Below are positions 1-11,197 of a stretch of 64,000 nucleotides of DNA, piece after piece (position 1 is the first letter of the stretch; each line of letters opens with the position of its first letter). The notes beneath the pieces were generated by a model. It was not told the DNA's origin and ran no database searches. It saw nothing but the letters and a program-made list of their open reading frames with translations. Source of the stretch: Nicotiana tabacum (Eukaryota > Streptophyta > Magnoliopsida > Solanales > Solanaceae); contig NC_134082.1 of assembly GCF_000715075.1 (NCBI RefSeq), forward strand, positions 145,936,948 through 146,000,947. The letters run 5' to 3'. Made by a program: the position numbers and the translations under genes.

Positions 1-124
1 AAAGGTCGACCAAGTGCGAACCCCTGCCGTATGGGGAAGGATGGCGCTCACCCACTCACAGATACCTTCGACAGATGGAAGGGGCAATTTCTCGGCTACA
101 GAGACATAACATGGTTTAGTATTG

Positions 125-853
125 TCACTGAAAGCACCCGGATATCTCGCCGACTAAAAACATAAGAAACTTATGTGCAAAGTTCCACTTCTCAAGGAAC
201 CCCATTGGATCTGCCACAATGTGCTCGGTCCGTACATAGAAGTAATTCTCATATAAACAACTGTTAGCCCTGTCGTCCATCTTCACCACCAGACTCTTCG
301 ACCCCCGAGGATGCATGTGAAGCATCGTTCCGCGAATGAGTTGAGGGGCGAAGATATTGAGCATGTGATCCAGAGTGATCTCACGGCCAGCGAGTTCCGC
401 AAACTTGAGCAACATAAGGAATAGCTTGTACAGGTACAACGAAAGTTGGGCGGGGCATACCTCATAAAAGCGGCAGACATCTACCACCAGGGGAGGGAGA
501 GGAAGTGTGTACCAAATAAGTAAGGGGTAGGCGTAAAACACGCAGTACCCAGGACGATCAAAATGAACTATGTCATTCCCTATCGCCGATGGCATGTCAA
601 CGTAACCGGGGATCCCCCACCTAGTTTTCAACTCTGCAATATCTTCTTCTTTCATAATAGAAGGGACAAGTTCTGGCTCCACCGCGGAACAACCACTGTA
701 ATCGTTCCATTCTCGCTCAAGACGAGGCAAGATCTCGACTACTGATGGAACCTATTTATCTTCCATAACTTCTACTCCTCCGGTGGCCAGAGCAACATTC
801 TCTGGTGCTGGAATTGTGACAGGAAGATCAATGCGAAAAGAATCACCAACCAT
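125..853 (-). pseudogene. Antisense ORF of a Tat-lineage retrotransposon (Transposase_28-like)
   Basis: The minus strand reads from an ATG at 853-851 to a stop at 127-125 in one frame, broken by a TAG at 754-752. The segment with YPLLIWYTLPLPPLVVDVC and YEVCPAQLSLYLYK resembles the plant family annotated as putative gypsy-type transposon protein (PF04195-like). That family is found as an extra antisense ORF between integrase and 3' LTR of Tat-lineage Ty3/gypsy elements; its function is unknown. Protein-like sequence resumes in another frame between 1 and 124, so the C-terminus is frameshifted and runs off the window. An antisense TATA box lies about 160 bp upstream. Family assignment is by motif recall, not a search. 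Confidence 0.6.
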
Positions 854-1014
854 TTCGCCAAAATGGTGTGGCAAAAAGACAATGGAAAGGAAGGATGAAA
901 GTTTTCAGTTAAATGGGGGCGAATGAAAATTTGGAGTATCGGGAAGAGAGTATATTCATAAAATTATTTCAAACACAAGGCAGAGAAGTGTGTCAATCGA
1001 ATGATGTATCCCTC

Positions 1015-1025
1015 CTATTTATAAG
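1015..1025 (-). promoter_or_regulatory. TATA box for the antisense ORF
   Basis: On the minus strand this reads CTTATAAATAG, a strong plant TATA sequence, placed 162 bp upstream of the antisense ATG at 853. The distance and orientation fit a dedicated antisense promoter. There is no transcript evidence. Confidence 0.45.
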
Positions 1026-1249
1026 ATACATAAATCCCCCCAAGCATGAAATCCAAGAGTCACCAATCAAATTTGATAGGGCACGAACGTTTCGGTTCCC
1101 TAGGAACATGTGTCATAATGGCGGCAATCACGAAACAATGCTTTAATACCAAACGATGTTTTGGTTCCGAAACAACTGTAACATTCCAAGGATATCAAAA
1201 GAACGCCGTCACCTCACTTGAAACCTAAGAAGCATAGACAAGGAATGAG

Positions 1250-1850
1250 AAGTCAGATTTCTCTCGAAGTTATAGTGCTCATGATCCGTCTGCCTGGCCC
1301 GACAGGGGACGACCCTGACAGAAAGAGGGACTAACTATATTGGTCAAAATCTGACCGTTGCGGTTAAACCGACCAACATCCCGTCCAGGAGGCAAGACAC
1401 CAAAAGCCAACATGGCCTACTTTACATCTAGCACTCTCGATACTCGTCTAGCTAGGAGAAACAACGTCTAGAGGACGACTAAGGCAGACTTTGTGTGAGA
1501 GAGCGTCGGACCAAGTTAGTAGCAAAGGTCCCTTGACTATATATAGTAAGGGAAAAACCTTCGATGGGAGGGGGATCCACCTTCTCTCCATCCTCTCTCT
1601 TGAGTTCTCTGCTTGTAATCTTTGCAAGGAAGAAGAAGAACGGAGTAATCTCCAGAAAAACATGTAAAACTACTCCTCCCGTTAATCAATGAGAGCCACA
1701 ATGAAGAGTTTCAATAAAGATCGATTACTTCTATTTTATCTCGTATACTATACTTTCAATTTGCTCATTGATATAGAACTTATTATGTCTAACTAAGATT
1801 TACCCCTTCATTTTCTTTAATTGATTTGTCTAAAAAGATTCCAATATCTT
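1250..1850 (+). repeat. Probable 3' LTR of the element carrying the antisense ORF
   Basis: This stretch has no credible ORF but has LTR-like signals in order: a TATA sequence TATATATAG at 1538-1546, a pyrimidine-rich leader near 1570-1620, and AATAAA at 1713-1718. It lies downstream of the antisense ORF, where Tat elements carry their 3' LTR. No second copy is in the window, so the edges are estimates. Confidence 0.4.
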
Positions 1851-2579
1851 TTGAGTCAAATAAAAACGTTACCAAAATTTTTTTCCGATGAGGAGTTGGA
1901 CTCATGGTTTCTATGAGTGTGAGTTAACTTATGAATGAATGAACGTCAAAGGATATAATGAAATGATAAAGGTTATTCATGCTCACTAAATCGAAAGTGT
2001 AGATTTGAAAATTTTGAAATGAAGTTCAGAGAATGAAAAAAATAATTTTTTATTTTACTTTTTTGTTGTTTTTTGGTCTATCTTCTTTTTTGATTCTATT
2101 CTTTAATGTAAATCTAAGATATTCAAAATAAATAAAGTTTTGAAATATATCAAACACTAGGTGGCATTTGTCCATAAAAGTTCATTGAAATCTTACAAAA
2201 AAAAAAAAGAAAAAAGTACTTGTTTATGTTTTCTAAGAAGTGTTTACATATAGCTTCTTCGAAATAACATTTTTTGTATAAGTAATTTGAAACCTCTTTT
2301 TTTCAAATAATTCCTCAAAAATATTGAGAAAAGATTATAATTATCAAACAAGTTTCCTCTTTTTGCTCAAACCTCTTTTTAAATAAAAGTTTCAACAACT
2401 TCTTTCTCCAAAGTTTTCAAGATGGCTCTAAATATTTGTATATCGTTAGGATAGTAAAATTGTAATCTAGCAATATAATGCGCATATTCTTTGACCGTAT
2501 GCATGGTTCTAACCAAAGGCAATGCTTTGTGTATACGGGTAAAACTGAGCTCATAGTACACTCCAGCCTCCGACAAGAT
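1851..2579. other. AT-rich stretch without recognised genes
   Basis: AT-rich DNA with A and T runs. A minus-strand open frame at 2379-2590 has no motif I recognise. I see nothing else to support a feature here. Confidence 0.5.
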
Positions 2580-3179
2580 AACACAGGCTCGAGACATGGT
2601 GGTGAGGGATCGAAATCGAGCCGAAAGTCCCATCGAACCAGAATCTAGGGGCATGACGCCTGCCCTCGAGAATATTGAGGTCATGGTTTCGAAATCGGTC
2701 CCAACCTCGAACGTCTTCGAAGAACATTACCGGACAATCAGGCATAGCCAACAGAAGGCCAAAATATCCGTGAACGATCGGATTTCATGGTGGGGATCAC
2801 GGCACGTATCGATAAGGAACCGACAATCAGTTAATCTGAAGATTTTCTACCTTCTATAGAGTTATACCTAAAGTAGGACTCTCCTACCATATAAAGGGGG
2901 TCTGATTCATGAAGTACATTGTAACATGCATTCCAAAGCAATATACCATTATTTTTTTGTTATTAGTTATTTCTCTTGTTCATCGGAGCCGGCCATAGTG
3001 AGCCCAGATCGAGGGTGACTATTTCACTAGGGTTGGAACTATCCTACTCGGGTGGTTTGAATTTATTTTGGCTTTGTTTACCCAATATTGGCTTAATTTA
3101 TCGCATTGTATCAAATCAATCAGTGTATCCTTAAAATTACTTACAAATTTAAATTGTTATTTGATTTTGAGGGTAAACA
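2580..3179 (+). repeat. Probable 5' LTR of element A
   Basis: The block ends in GGTAAACA immediately before a primer-binding-site-like sequence. It contains a TATA sequence at 2889-2896 and ends in a TG-poor, T-rich tail typical of R-U5. No partner LTR remains, so the start is uncertain. Confidence 0.5.
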
Positions 3180-3180
3180 G

Positions 3181-3200
3181 TTTGGTGTCCATAGTGGGGC
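3181..3200 (+). other. Primer-binding site of element A
   Basis: TTTGGTGTCCATAGTGGGGC lies one base after the LTR end and resembles the TTTGGCGCC-type site used by many Tat elements. I do not assign the tRNA. Confidence 0.5.
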
Positions 3201-3552
3201 TAAGAATAATAGCAGCGATTTGGTACAAATTCACGTAACACACCGTATTTTACACATGTTCTCTGAAGCATCTCAATTTCAGGCCAAAGTTCAAAATACT
3301 GAACTCCCAGTCAGCCCTTCTGAATATGGATGCTGAATCCGGCCACCATGGCAAGAACAACATGTAGCGCCCGGTAATGAGATGCCCCTGATCGACCTCA
3401 ACAAAGTTCCTGTTGCAAACCCAATCGACGATAGCTCGCATGTGGCCATCAATGCAAATGTGCCTACAGATCTTGGGAACAGCATCCGCAGGGAAATCCG
3501 ATCAGTTGCACGAAATACGCACGGTGGCGAATATGATGGGATCAACTTGTGA

Positions 3553-4950
3553 GTGATCTTCGAAATGTTACAGGCTCAACAGGCAACTATAGCCCAGCTC
3601 CAGAACCAAAGCCACCCCTTGAGCAAAATTGAGCCCAAGCCATCCCGGGAAGTGACCCGAAGAAATAAATCAATCATGGAGAGGCCGAATAAAATTGGAT
3701 CGGGGACTAACCTAGAGATCATAAAAATGCTCGTGTAACTGACAAAACGGATAGAATCGGGAGAGAAGAAGATCAAAGCCAATGACAAAAAGGTGGAAAC
3801 CTACAACTCTAGGGTCGACCAAATCCCAGGAGCACCACTAGTATTAAAGGGCCTAGATTCCAAGAAGTTTGTTCAAAAATCTTTTCCTCCGAGCGCAGCT
3901 CCGAAGCCAATCCCTAAGAAGTTATGCATGCCTAAGATTCCTAAGTACAATGGAACGACCGACCCAAATGAGCATGTGACCTCCTACACATGAACCATCA
4001 AAGGGAACGACTTGGAGGATGATGAGATCGAGTATGTCTTGCTAAAAGAGTTCGGGGAAACTCTGTCAAATGGATCTATAATATAGTAGCATAACCTGCC
4101 TCCTAATTCTATTGACTCGTTTGCTATGCTTGCAGATTCCTTCGTGAAAGCACACGCCAAAGCTATCAAGGTCGAGTCCAGGAAGTCAAACCTTTTCAAA
4201 GTGAAACAGAAGGATAATGAGATTCTTAGAGAGTTCGTATCCCAATTTCAAATGGAACAGATAGACCTGCCTCCGGTCGCGGGCGATTGGGTCATTCAAG
4301 CCTTCACCTAGGGACTCAATGTTCGAAGCTCGTTGGTTTCATAGTAGTTGAAACAATATTTGGTAGAGTATCCGATTGTTACTTGGTCTGACATATATAG
4401 CCGGTATTAATTAAAAATAGGGTTGAAGATTATCAACATGGGGTCCTTTTCGGGTCCATTTATCTAGTCATAGCCGTCGACAGAGTCAAGAGAGACATTG
4501 ATCGTGAAATAATATCACAGGAATCGATATCGGCCATAAAACAGAGACCGAAGAGGTAGTGGGTTTGGGAGAAACCCTATGAGAAGTAAAAGGATGAGTG
4601 ATTGAGGTCAAAGAAACCGGGGACTCATGAGCAAAAACAGTTTCGACAAGCCTATCGGGCCTAAGGAACCATCGAGGTTATCGGAGTACAACTTTAACGT
4701 CGACATCGCCACTATTATATCTTCCACTGAATGCATCAAATACACCAAATGGCCTCTACCTCTACAGTCTGATCCAGCCCAAAGGGATCCTAACCTTATG
4801 TGCAAATATCATGACACTCACACCCGGAGAACAGAGGATTGCCGACAATTAAGAGATGAAGTAGCCCAACTATTCAGCAATGGGCATCTCTTAGAGTTAT
4901 TGAGCGATCGAGCCAAAAGTCATTTCAGGAATAGAGAGTCTAATAAATAG
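3553..4950 (+). pseudogene. gag: gag of element A, broken
   Basis: The gag core starts around MPKIPKYNGTTDPNEHVTSYT (about 3928) and continues through DSFVKAHAKAIKV to 4311, with several stops and frame changes. The nucleic-acid-binding knuckle at 4801-4842 reads CKYHDTHTRRTEDC. In element C the matching motif is C-x2-H-x4-H-x4-C. Here the third ligand is Arg instead of His, so metal binding is probably lost. Gag would form the particle and bind RNA. Confidence 0.65.
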
Positions 4951-5057
4951 ACCGAGCTGGAAGAACCTCAGAACGTCATTAACATAATCATCGGTGGGAT
5001 CGACGTTCCCCAAGGGCCGATATTGAAGCGCACCAAAGTATCCATCACAAGGAAAAA

Positions 5058-5660
5058 ATGACTCGAGATTACATACTGGAAGCAACCTTGTCTTTCAATG
5101 ACGAGAACAAGAAAGGGATCATGCAGCCCCATAACGATGCACTGATAATATCTGTACTCATAAATAAATATCGAGTTAAGCGTGTGTTAATTGATCCAGG
5201 TAGCTCGGCCAACATCATCCGATCGAGGATTGTGGAACAGCTCGGTATATAAGATCAAATCGTGCTAGCAGTTCGAGTTCTAAACGAATTCAACATGGCA
5301 TGTGAAACCACCAAAGGGAAGATAACATTATCGGTGAACGTCACCGGGACCATCCAAGAAGCCAAGTTCTATGTAATCGAAGGAGATATAAGGTACAACG
5401 CTCTGTTTGGGAGGCCATGAATCCACAACATGAGGGCATTACCCTCTACTTTGCACCAAGTATTGAAATTGCCAACGCCAGGAGAGATTAAAACAATCTA
5501 TGGAGAACAACCAGCCACAAAGAAAATGTTTGCGGTTGAAGAGGCGATCCCGATATCCGCACTTACAATGGCAAAAGTACAGGTTCAGTCACCGAGGAAG
5601 AAACCAAATAGCAATTACCAACACCGACCCCGACCCAACCGAAGAAGCAAGAACCGATGA
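5058..5660 (+). pseudogene. pol: Aspartic protease of element A, broken
   Basis: The retropepsin motif IDPGSSANI is present with its catalytic Asp at about 5192. A stop follows at 5250. Frame-consistent protease sequence continues to YNALFGRP, where a TGA at about 5418 replaces a likely Trp codon before IHNM. The protease would cleave the gag-pol polyprotein. Confidence 0.65.
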
Positions 5661-6677
5661 AGACGATGACTACGGGGTACCCAAGTCTTTTATAGCCCCC
5701 GATGACTCCGACACTACCAAATCAACGATTAAGGAGCTGGAGCAAGTCATATTGATCGAGCATTTACCCGATCGAAAGTTATACCTAGGCACATGGTTAA
5801 GTCCCGAGCTCAGGAAAAAACTCATTCAATTTCTTATAGCTAACATAGATTGTTTCACTTGGCCCCACCTTGATATGACAGGAATCCCTCTAGAAATAAC
5901 TACACACAAGCTGAGCCTAGACCCGAAGTTTCATCAAGTCAAATAGAAAATGAGGCCTCAGTATGAAGTCAAGCATGCATTCATCAAAGACAAGGTATCT
6001 AAACTCCTTAAATTAGGGTCCATTCGGGAGGTTAAATACTGGGATTGGTTAGCAAACATAGTGGTGGTCCCAAAAAAGGAATAAATTAACAATATGTGTC
6101 GACTATAAGGATTTGAATAAAGCATGCCCGAAGGACTCTTTCCATTTGCCCAACATCGATCACATAATCGATGCGTCGATCGGCCATGAGATCCTCAATT
6201 TTCTCGATGCCTATTTCGGGTACAATCAAATTCGGATGGACCTGGACGATTAGGAAAACATGTCCTTCATCACTAAGTACGATACCTACTACTATAATGT
6301 AATGCCATTCAGACTAAAAAACGCTGGTGCCACTTACCAATGCCTGGTAAATCGGATGTTCAAAGAACAAATAGGAAAGTCAATGGAGGTTTGCATTAAT
6401 GATATGTTAGTTAAGTCCCAGCGAGCAGAGGACCATTTGAAATATTTGCAGGAGACCTTCAACATGTTGGAGAAATGCGCATTCGGAGTCGGGACCGGGA
6501 AATTCCTCGGATTCATGGTGTCCAATCAGGGAATTGAGATTGACCCCGATACGATCAAGGCTATTGAGGACATCACTGTTGTGGACAACGTCAAAGTTGT
6601 TCTAAGGCTAACAGGGCGCATAGACACCTTGGGTCGATTAATCTCGAGATTTCCTAACAAAAGCCATCGGTTCTTCT

Positions 6678-7180
6678 TAGGGTTGTGCACGGATCGGATC
6701 GGATTTAACACATTTCAGATTCAAATTTCGGATTTCGGATTCTAGAAAATGCAATCTGAATCCGATATGAATTATATCGGATTGGATCGAATTTTAAAGT
6801 TTGGATCGGATCGGATTTTGGATCGTATTATTATGCGTCAAAGTTAAACTAATATGTGTATTTTCTTTGTAAAAGAAGCAATACATTAAGAAAAATTCAT
6901 ATTTATGCAATTATGAGAGTACTATGGTGCCAATATAGCTAAATCTAGCAATTGTAAAGGTAATAACTTGGAGGTTGATGAAAAAGAAGTATTGACTATC
7001 CGAAATTAAAGTGTAGTATTTATACATTCCCTAATAATTTCGGATTTTGGATCGGATCGGAAAAAAATATACCAATCCGAATCCGATCCAAAATCTGAAA
7101 TTTTAAAAAACACAATCCAAAATCCGAAATTGAATGGATTGGTTCGGATTTCGGATATCTGATCCGAATGAAAAGCCCTA
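6678..7180. mobile_element. hAT-type MITE with 8-bp target site duplication
   Basis: The 503-bp insert is bounded by the direct repeat GTTCTTCT at 6670-6677 and 7181-7188. It begins TAGGGTTGTGCACGGATC and its other end reads TAGGGCTTTTCATTCGGATC on the opposite strand, giving imperfect terminal inverted repeats. An 8-bp duplication and a TAGGG terminus are typical of the hAT superfamily. There is no transposase ORF, so it is non-autonomous. The interior is rich in GGATCGG and its complement. It sits inside coding sequence of element A, so it inserted after A did. Confidence 0.85.
7038..7100. repeat. Long hairpin inside the MITE
   Basis: The arm at 7038-7061 and the arm at 7076-7100 are nearly perfect reverse complements (about 24 bp) around an A-rich loop. 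Hairpins of this kind are common in MITEs and can feed small-RNA production. Confidence 0.7.
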
Positions 7181-7735
7181 GTTCTTCTCACTATTGAAGA
7201 AGAAGAATAACTTCTCATGGACCCCGAGTGCCAACAAGCCTTGGAGGAACTCAAGTAGTATCTCTCGAGCCCATATTTGCTTCATACGCCAAAGGCGAAC
7301 AAACAACTATATCTGTACTTAGCGGTATCCAAGGTAACGGTAAGTGGAGTCCTGGTCCGGGAATAGGAAGGTACGCAATATCCAATTTATTATGTTACAA
7401 GAACTCTAGGTGAGGTTGAAACTAGGTATCCTCACCTAGAAAAATTGGCGCTCGCTTTGCTAAGCGCCTCTAGAAAGCTAAAACCGTACTTTCAATGCCA
7501 CCCCATATGTGTTGTAACTACTTACCCATTGAGAAACATAATGCATAAACCCGAGCTCTCGGAACAATGGACCAAATAGGCCGTTGAGATCAGCGGGTAC
7601 AATATCGAATATCCGCCCATACCGCCATCAAATCTCAAATTTTGGTAGACTTTGTGGCTGACTTTTTAGGAAAATAATTTTTTGTGCTACTCTCCTCAAT
7701 CCATCTTCCCCAAAATTCTCATGTTTTCGGTACTC

Positions 7736-8107
7736 CTTGATCACGCCCAACTCTAGTCCTAAAAAGGATAAACGGTCATTGTAAATATAATCCGGTTTAA
7801 AAGTCCGGAGTCGAATCCCACAGAGACCTAAGGCTTAGCTATATCTGTTTAATATCATTAAAAAGACAAGTTTGAACAATTTTCTAAATTATAAAGATTG
7901 AGATTTATATTTCTAACTAATTAACTAGCAAATACTAGAAAGTAGGAAAATTATCAACTAATGAGACAAAGGGTTAGAGACTAAATTAAGGAGGTCTAGA
8001 GTTATGATTTTCCCACTTGTCGGAATCCTTCTAGCTATGTTTCCTACAATTTTGCCAATGTATTCTCTACTGATCGTGAGCACTTTAGGTGCCGTAATTC
8101 TCTCTCG
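7736..8107. repeat. Unclassified dispersed repeat, left half
   Basis: Non-coding, AT-rich sequence with no ORF. Its right edge is the CTCGA target duplication (8103-8107) of the Tekay element, and its natural continuation is at 43542. The sequence type looks familiar from asterid genomes, but I cannot name the family. Confidence 0.5.
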
Positions 8108-8794
8108 ATATGACTACCCGGTCGATCGTCTTAAGAATTAACGCTCTGATCCCCTATTAACTGCTTTTCCCAAGTTTAATTCTGCTAATTTGATTCACTG
8201 GGATGTTCGGTTGTGAGTTTCAGAGAGTTTTGGGACACTTAGTCCCTGAATGAGAGATTAAGTGTTGGAAAATTAACCGTAGTTGGAACAGTATGAAGGC
8301 GGCCTCGAAATGGAAATCTGATGGTTCCGTTAGCTCTATTGGGTGATTTTGGGATTGGGAGCGTGTTTAGATAGTGTTTTGGAGGTCCGCAGCTCATTTA
8401 GGCTTGAAATGCCGAAGGTTGAATATTTGAAGTTTCCGGTCCGATAGTGAGATTTTGATCCGAGGGTTGGAATGGAATTACAGAAGTTGCAGTAGTTCCG
8501 TCATGTCACTTGTGATGTGTGTGAAAATATTTAGGTTATTTGGACGTGGTTTGGTTAGGTGTTTGATCGAAAGCATAATTTGAGGAAATTTGGAGTTCTT
8601 AGGCTTAAATCCTTGACTAATTCGAGTTTCCGATGTTGTTTTAGGTGGTTTAAGGATTGGTACAAGTTGGAATGAGGTATTGGGCGATATTGGTGCTTTT
8701 GGTTGAGGTCTCGGGGGCCTCGGAGTGTTTTCCGATGGTCGACGGGCAGGTTCAAGAAGTGTTGCAGTAGCTGTAGCATTGCTGCTTCTGGTAT

Positions 8795-9024
8795 TTTCGC
8801 ATCTGCGGCTTGGGGACCGCAGATGCGGCACCGCAAAAGCGGCTTTGGGTCATTCCTTCAGAAACCGCAGATGCGGCGTGAGGCTCGCAGAAGCGGAACC
8901 GCAGGAGCGGTTAGAGGTACGCAGATGCGAAAGCTAGTCACTTAAGGGAAAGTCGTAGATGCGACACTTGTTCCTCAGAAGCGAGACCGCAGATGCGGTC
9001 CCAGGGCTGCAAATGCGGAAATCG
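8795..9024. repeat. CCGCAGATGCGG dyad cluster in the Tekay LTR
   Basis: Short GC-rich dyads of the type CCGCA-GA-TGCGG and variants such as CGCAGAAGCGG recur many times in 230 bp. The 3' LTR retains only part of this block (about 17935-17990). Confidence 0.7.
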
Positions 9025-9890
9025 CTGGGCAAAACATATAAATAGTTTCCTTTGCGAAATTTAGCTATTCTTCCACCATTTTCATCCGGGTTTGGAGCTT
9101 TTGAGAGGAATTTTTGAGGAAAACAAAGGGAAATCGATTGAAGGTAATGTCCTTGACTTCATAACTCGTTTTTATGTGATTAAAGACCTAATTAATGGTG
9201 AGAAATTTGGGGAAAATGGGTAATTAGGGCTTGAGTTTAAGAGACCTTTGATTGAGGATTTGAGGGGCTATTTGGACTCCGATTTCAGTGTTCTTGTTAT
9301 GTATAGACTCATGAGAGTACAAGGTTTCTAAAAATATAAATTTCACCCGATTCCGAGATGTTGGACTGAGGGCCATTTTGGTCATTTTATATGTTTTCGC
9401 GTATTAGCTTAGAATTTAATTGTAAAATCAGTTACTTGAAGTGTTATTTACAATATGCATTGAATTGAATAGATTTGGGTCATTTGGAGTCGGATACTCA
9501 TGGCAAAAGTGTGGTCTCAAGTTGATTTTGAGCCAGTTCGAGGTAAGTGGCTTGTCTAACCTTGTGTGGGGGACCTTCCCCTTAGGATTGGTATACTTGG
9601 TAATTGAAATGCCTTGTATGTGAGGTGACGAGTGCGTACTTGTGCTAATTGTTGGAAATCCGATTTTCTTAAGTAATTACTAGTATGTTTCTTTTTCTGT
9701 TTCTACTTCTTGCACTATTAAGTCTGTTGTTAGCTTAGGAAAGTATGTCTAAGTGACTTAATTTGCTTTATTTGATTTAACCTGCCTTACTTGGATTCTG
9801 TGCAACATGCTAGGCTAGAATCACTTGTTGCCATAATATGAAATCTTTCCATTTCTGTATATCTTCCTGTTGTTGCTGTGTATTTATTTT

Positions 9891-10311
9891 GGGACTACGG
9901 ATGTGGGATTCTGGTAGTTCCCCCCCCCCTCCTTTGTCTGTTTACTTTGGGACTACGAGTTAGATTCCCGGTAGATCCCCCTGCATATTTACTTTGGGAC
10001 TACGGGTTAGATTCCCGGTAGATCCCCCTGCATATTTACTTTGGGACTACGGGTTAGATTCTCGGTAGATCCCCCTGCACATTTATATGGAACTACGGGA
10101 ATGTACCCAGTAGATTTCCCCAGTACTGGGTATTTAAATTTGGGACTACGGATCGGGATTCCGGTAGATCCCCGCGCATTAATAGTTTTACTACGGGACG
10201 GGATCCCGGGAGAGCCTTCGGACATATATATGATAAACTACGGGACGGTATCCCGGGAGATCCACTGAACAGTTGTAATTGGGACTACAGGACGGTATCC
10301 TGGAAGGTGCC
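9891..10311. repeat. 47-bp hairpin minisatellite in the 5' LTR
   Basis: Nine units start near 9891, 9949, 9996, 10043, 10089, 10142, 10188, 10232 and 10281. The two best-preserved units are exactly 47 bp apart. A unit reads GGGACTAC-GGG, a short loop, CCC-G-GTAG-A-TCCC and so folds into a hairpin. Bases on the two arms change together between units. Confidence 0.8.
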
Positions 10312-10998
10312 TCGGTTGTTATCTTTGTGTTGAGCTGTATTTCTTTCCGTGGCTTGTTTTGTCTCTGTTCTAGTTGTTGTTGTTGTTCTGTCAATTCTAT
10401 GTTATTTTTTACTGTTGCACTTATCTATACTATTTTATTCCACACTGTTAACCCGTATATTGTATTTAACCTGAGTAGGGCCCTGGCCTTCCTCGTCACT
10501 ACCCAACCGAGGTTAGGCTTGGCATTTACTGAGTACTGTCGTGGTGTACTCATGCCCCTTCTGCGCATGTTTTTCATGTACAGATCCAGGTACCGCTGAT
10601 CAGGCCTATTATCGTTGAGAGAGGCGATTGCTTAGAGACTCCGAGGTACATTTACCGCGTCTGCAGATGAAGGATTCCCTTTCTACTCCCGCCTTTAGTA
10701 TTTAGCCCTTTTGTACTTTTCTGTTCTTTATTAGAAATTTCGGAGTTAGAGCTATGTAGTATTTCTTTTCTTAGATTGTGATTCATGGGTTTTTGGGTCT
10801 TGGATTTATGTTTGGTGTTGAGAGTTAAACATGGAGTATGCCGAGCGGCACATTTACGCACTATTATTGTTTTATTCTGTTTTTAAATTGTTTTACTTCC
10901 GCAAGTTTGGTTATCTACTGCAAATTTAGGTTTACCTAGTCGTAGAGGCTAGGTGTCGTCATGATGGTTCACGGAGGGTGAACCGGGGTCCTGACAAG

Positions 10999-11014
10999 TT
11001 GGTATCAAAGCTCT
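10999..11014 (+). other. Primer-binding site of the Tekay element
   Basis: TTGGTATCAAAGCTC starts two bases after the 5' LTR. It matches the TGGTATCAGAGC complement of methionine tRNA used by many plant Ty3/gypsy and copia elements, with one mismatch. Confidence 0.8.
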
Positions 11015-11197
11015 AGGTACATAGGAGTAATGGATCACAAGCCGGTTTATTAGAGTCTCGCTGATCAGTACCGAAACGTCTGTACTTATCTACGAGAGGT
11101 TGTGTAAGCGTTAGGAAAATTCCACTTCATTTGATTTCCTTGTCGTGCGATATTTTGACATCACCATTCTAAACTTCTGTCTTCTATTCTCTCACAG

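Larger units (their letters stand above)
5661..7675 (+). pseudogene. pol: Reverse transcriptase and RNase H of element A, broken and split by a MITE
   Basis: Reverse transcriptase similarity runs from about 5760 to 6677, with stops at 5944 and 6252 and a frame break near 6080. The catalytic YIDD box has become CIND at 6392-6403, which removes one of the two metal-binding aspartates. Similarity resumes in frame immediately after the MITE at 7189 and continues into the tether and RNase H region (YFQCHPICVVTTYPLRNIMH) until about 7675, where the element is cut off. Confidence 0.7.
2580..7735 (+). mobile_element. Element A: truncated Tat/Retand-like Ty3/gypsy retrotransposon
   Basis: Gene order is LTR-like block, primer-binding site, gag, protease, reverse transcriptase, RNase H, all on the plus strand and all broken. 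The polymerase motifs match those of element C in this window, which marks the Tat lineage. Coding similarity fades at about 7675 inside the RNase H region; no integrase, antisense ORF or 3' LTR follows, because an unrelated repeat starts at about 7736. A 503-bp MITE interrupts it. The left edge is a guess. Confidence 0.7.
8108..10996 (+). repeat. 5' LTR of the Tekay element
   Basis: The LTR is 2889 bp and ends CCTGACA just before the primer-binding site. Its first bases are TATGACTACC where the 3' LTR has TGTGACGACT, so the terminal TG is mutated. It contains a GC-rich CGCAGATGCGG cluster and a 47-bp hairpin minisatellite. It holds one copy of the 359-bp unit that is tandemly repeated in the 3' LTR. 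Confidence 0.88.

Noticed and set aside
2379..2751. Minus-strand ORFs near 2.4-2.75 kb as a possible gene fragment
   Set aside because: No recognisable domain, and they overlap the probable LTR of element A.
8478..8945. Arg/Pro-rich ORFs on both strands in the Tekay 5' LTR
   Set aside because: They are produced by the GC-rich CGCAGATGCGG cluster in a non-coding LTR.
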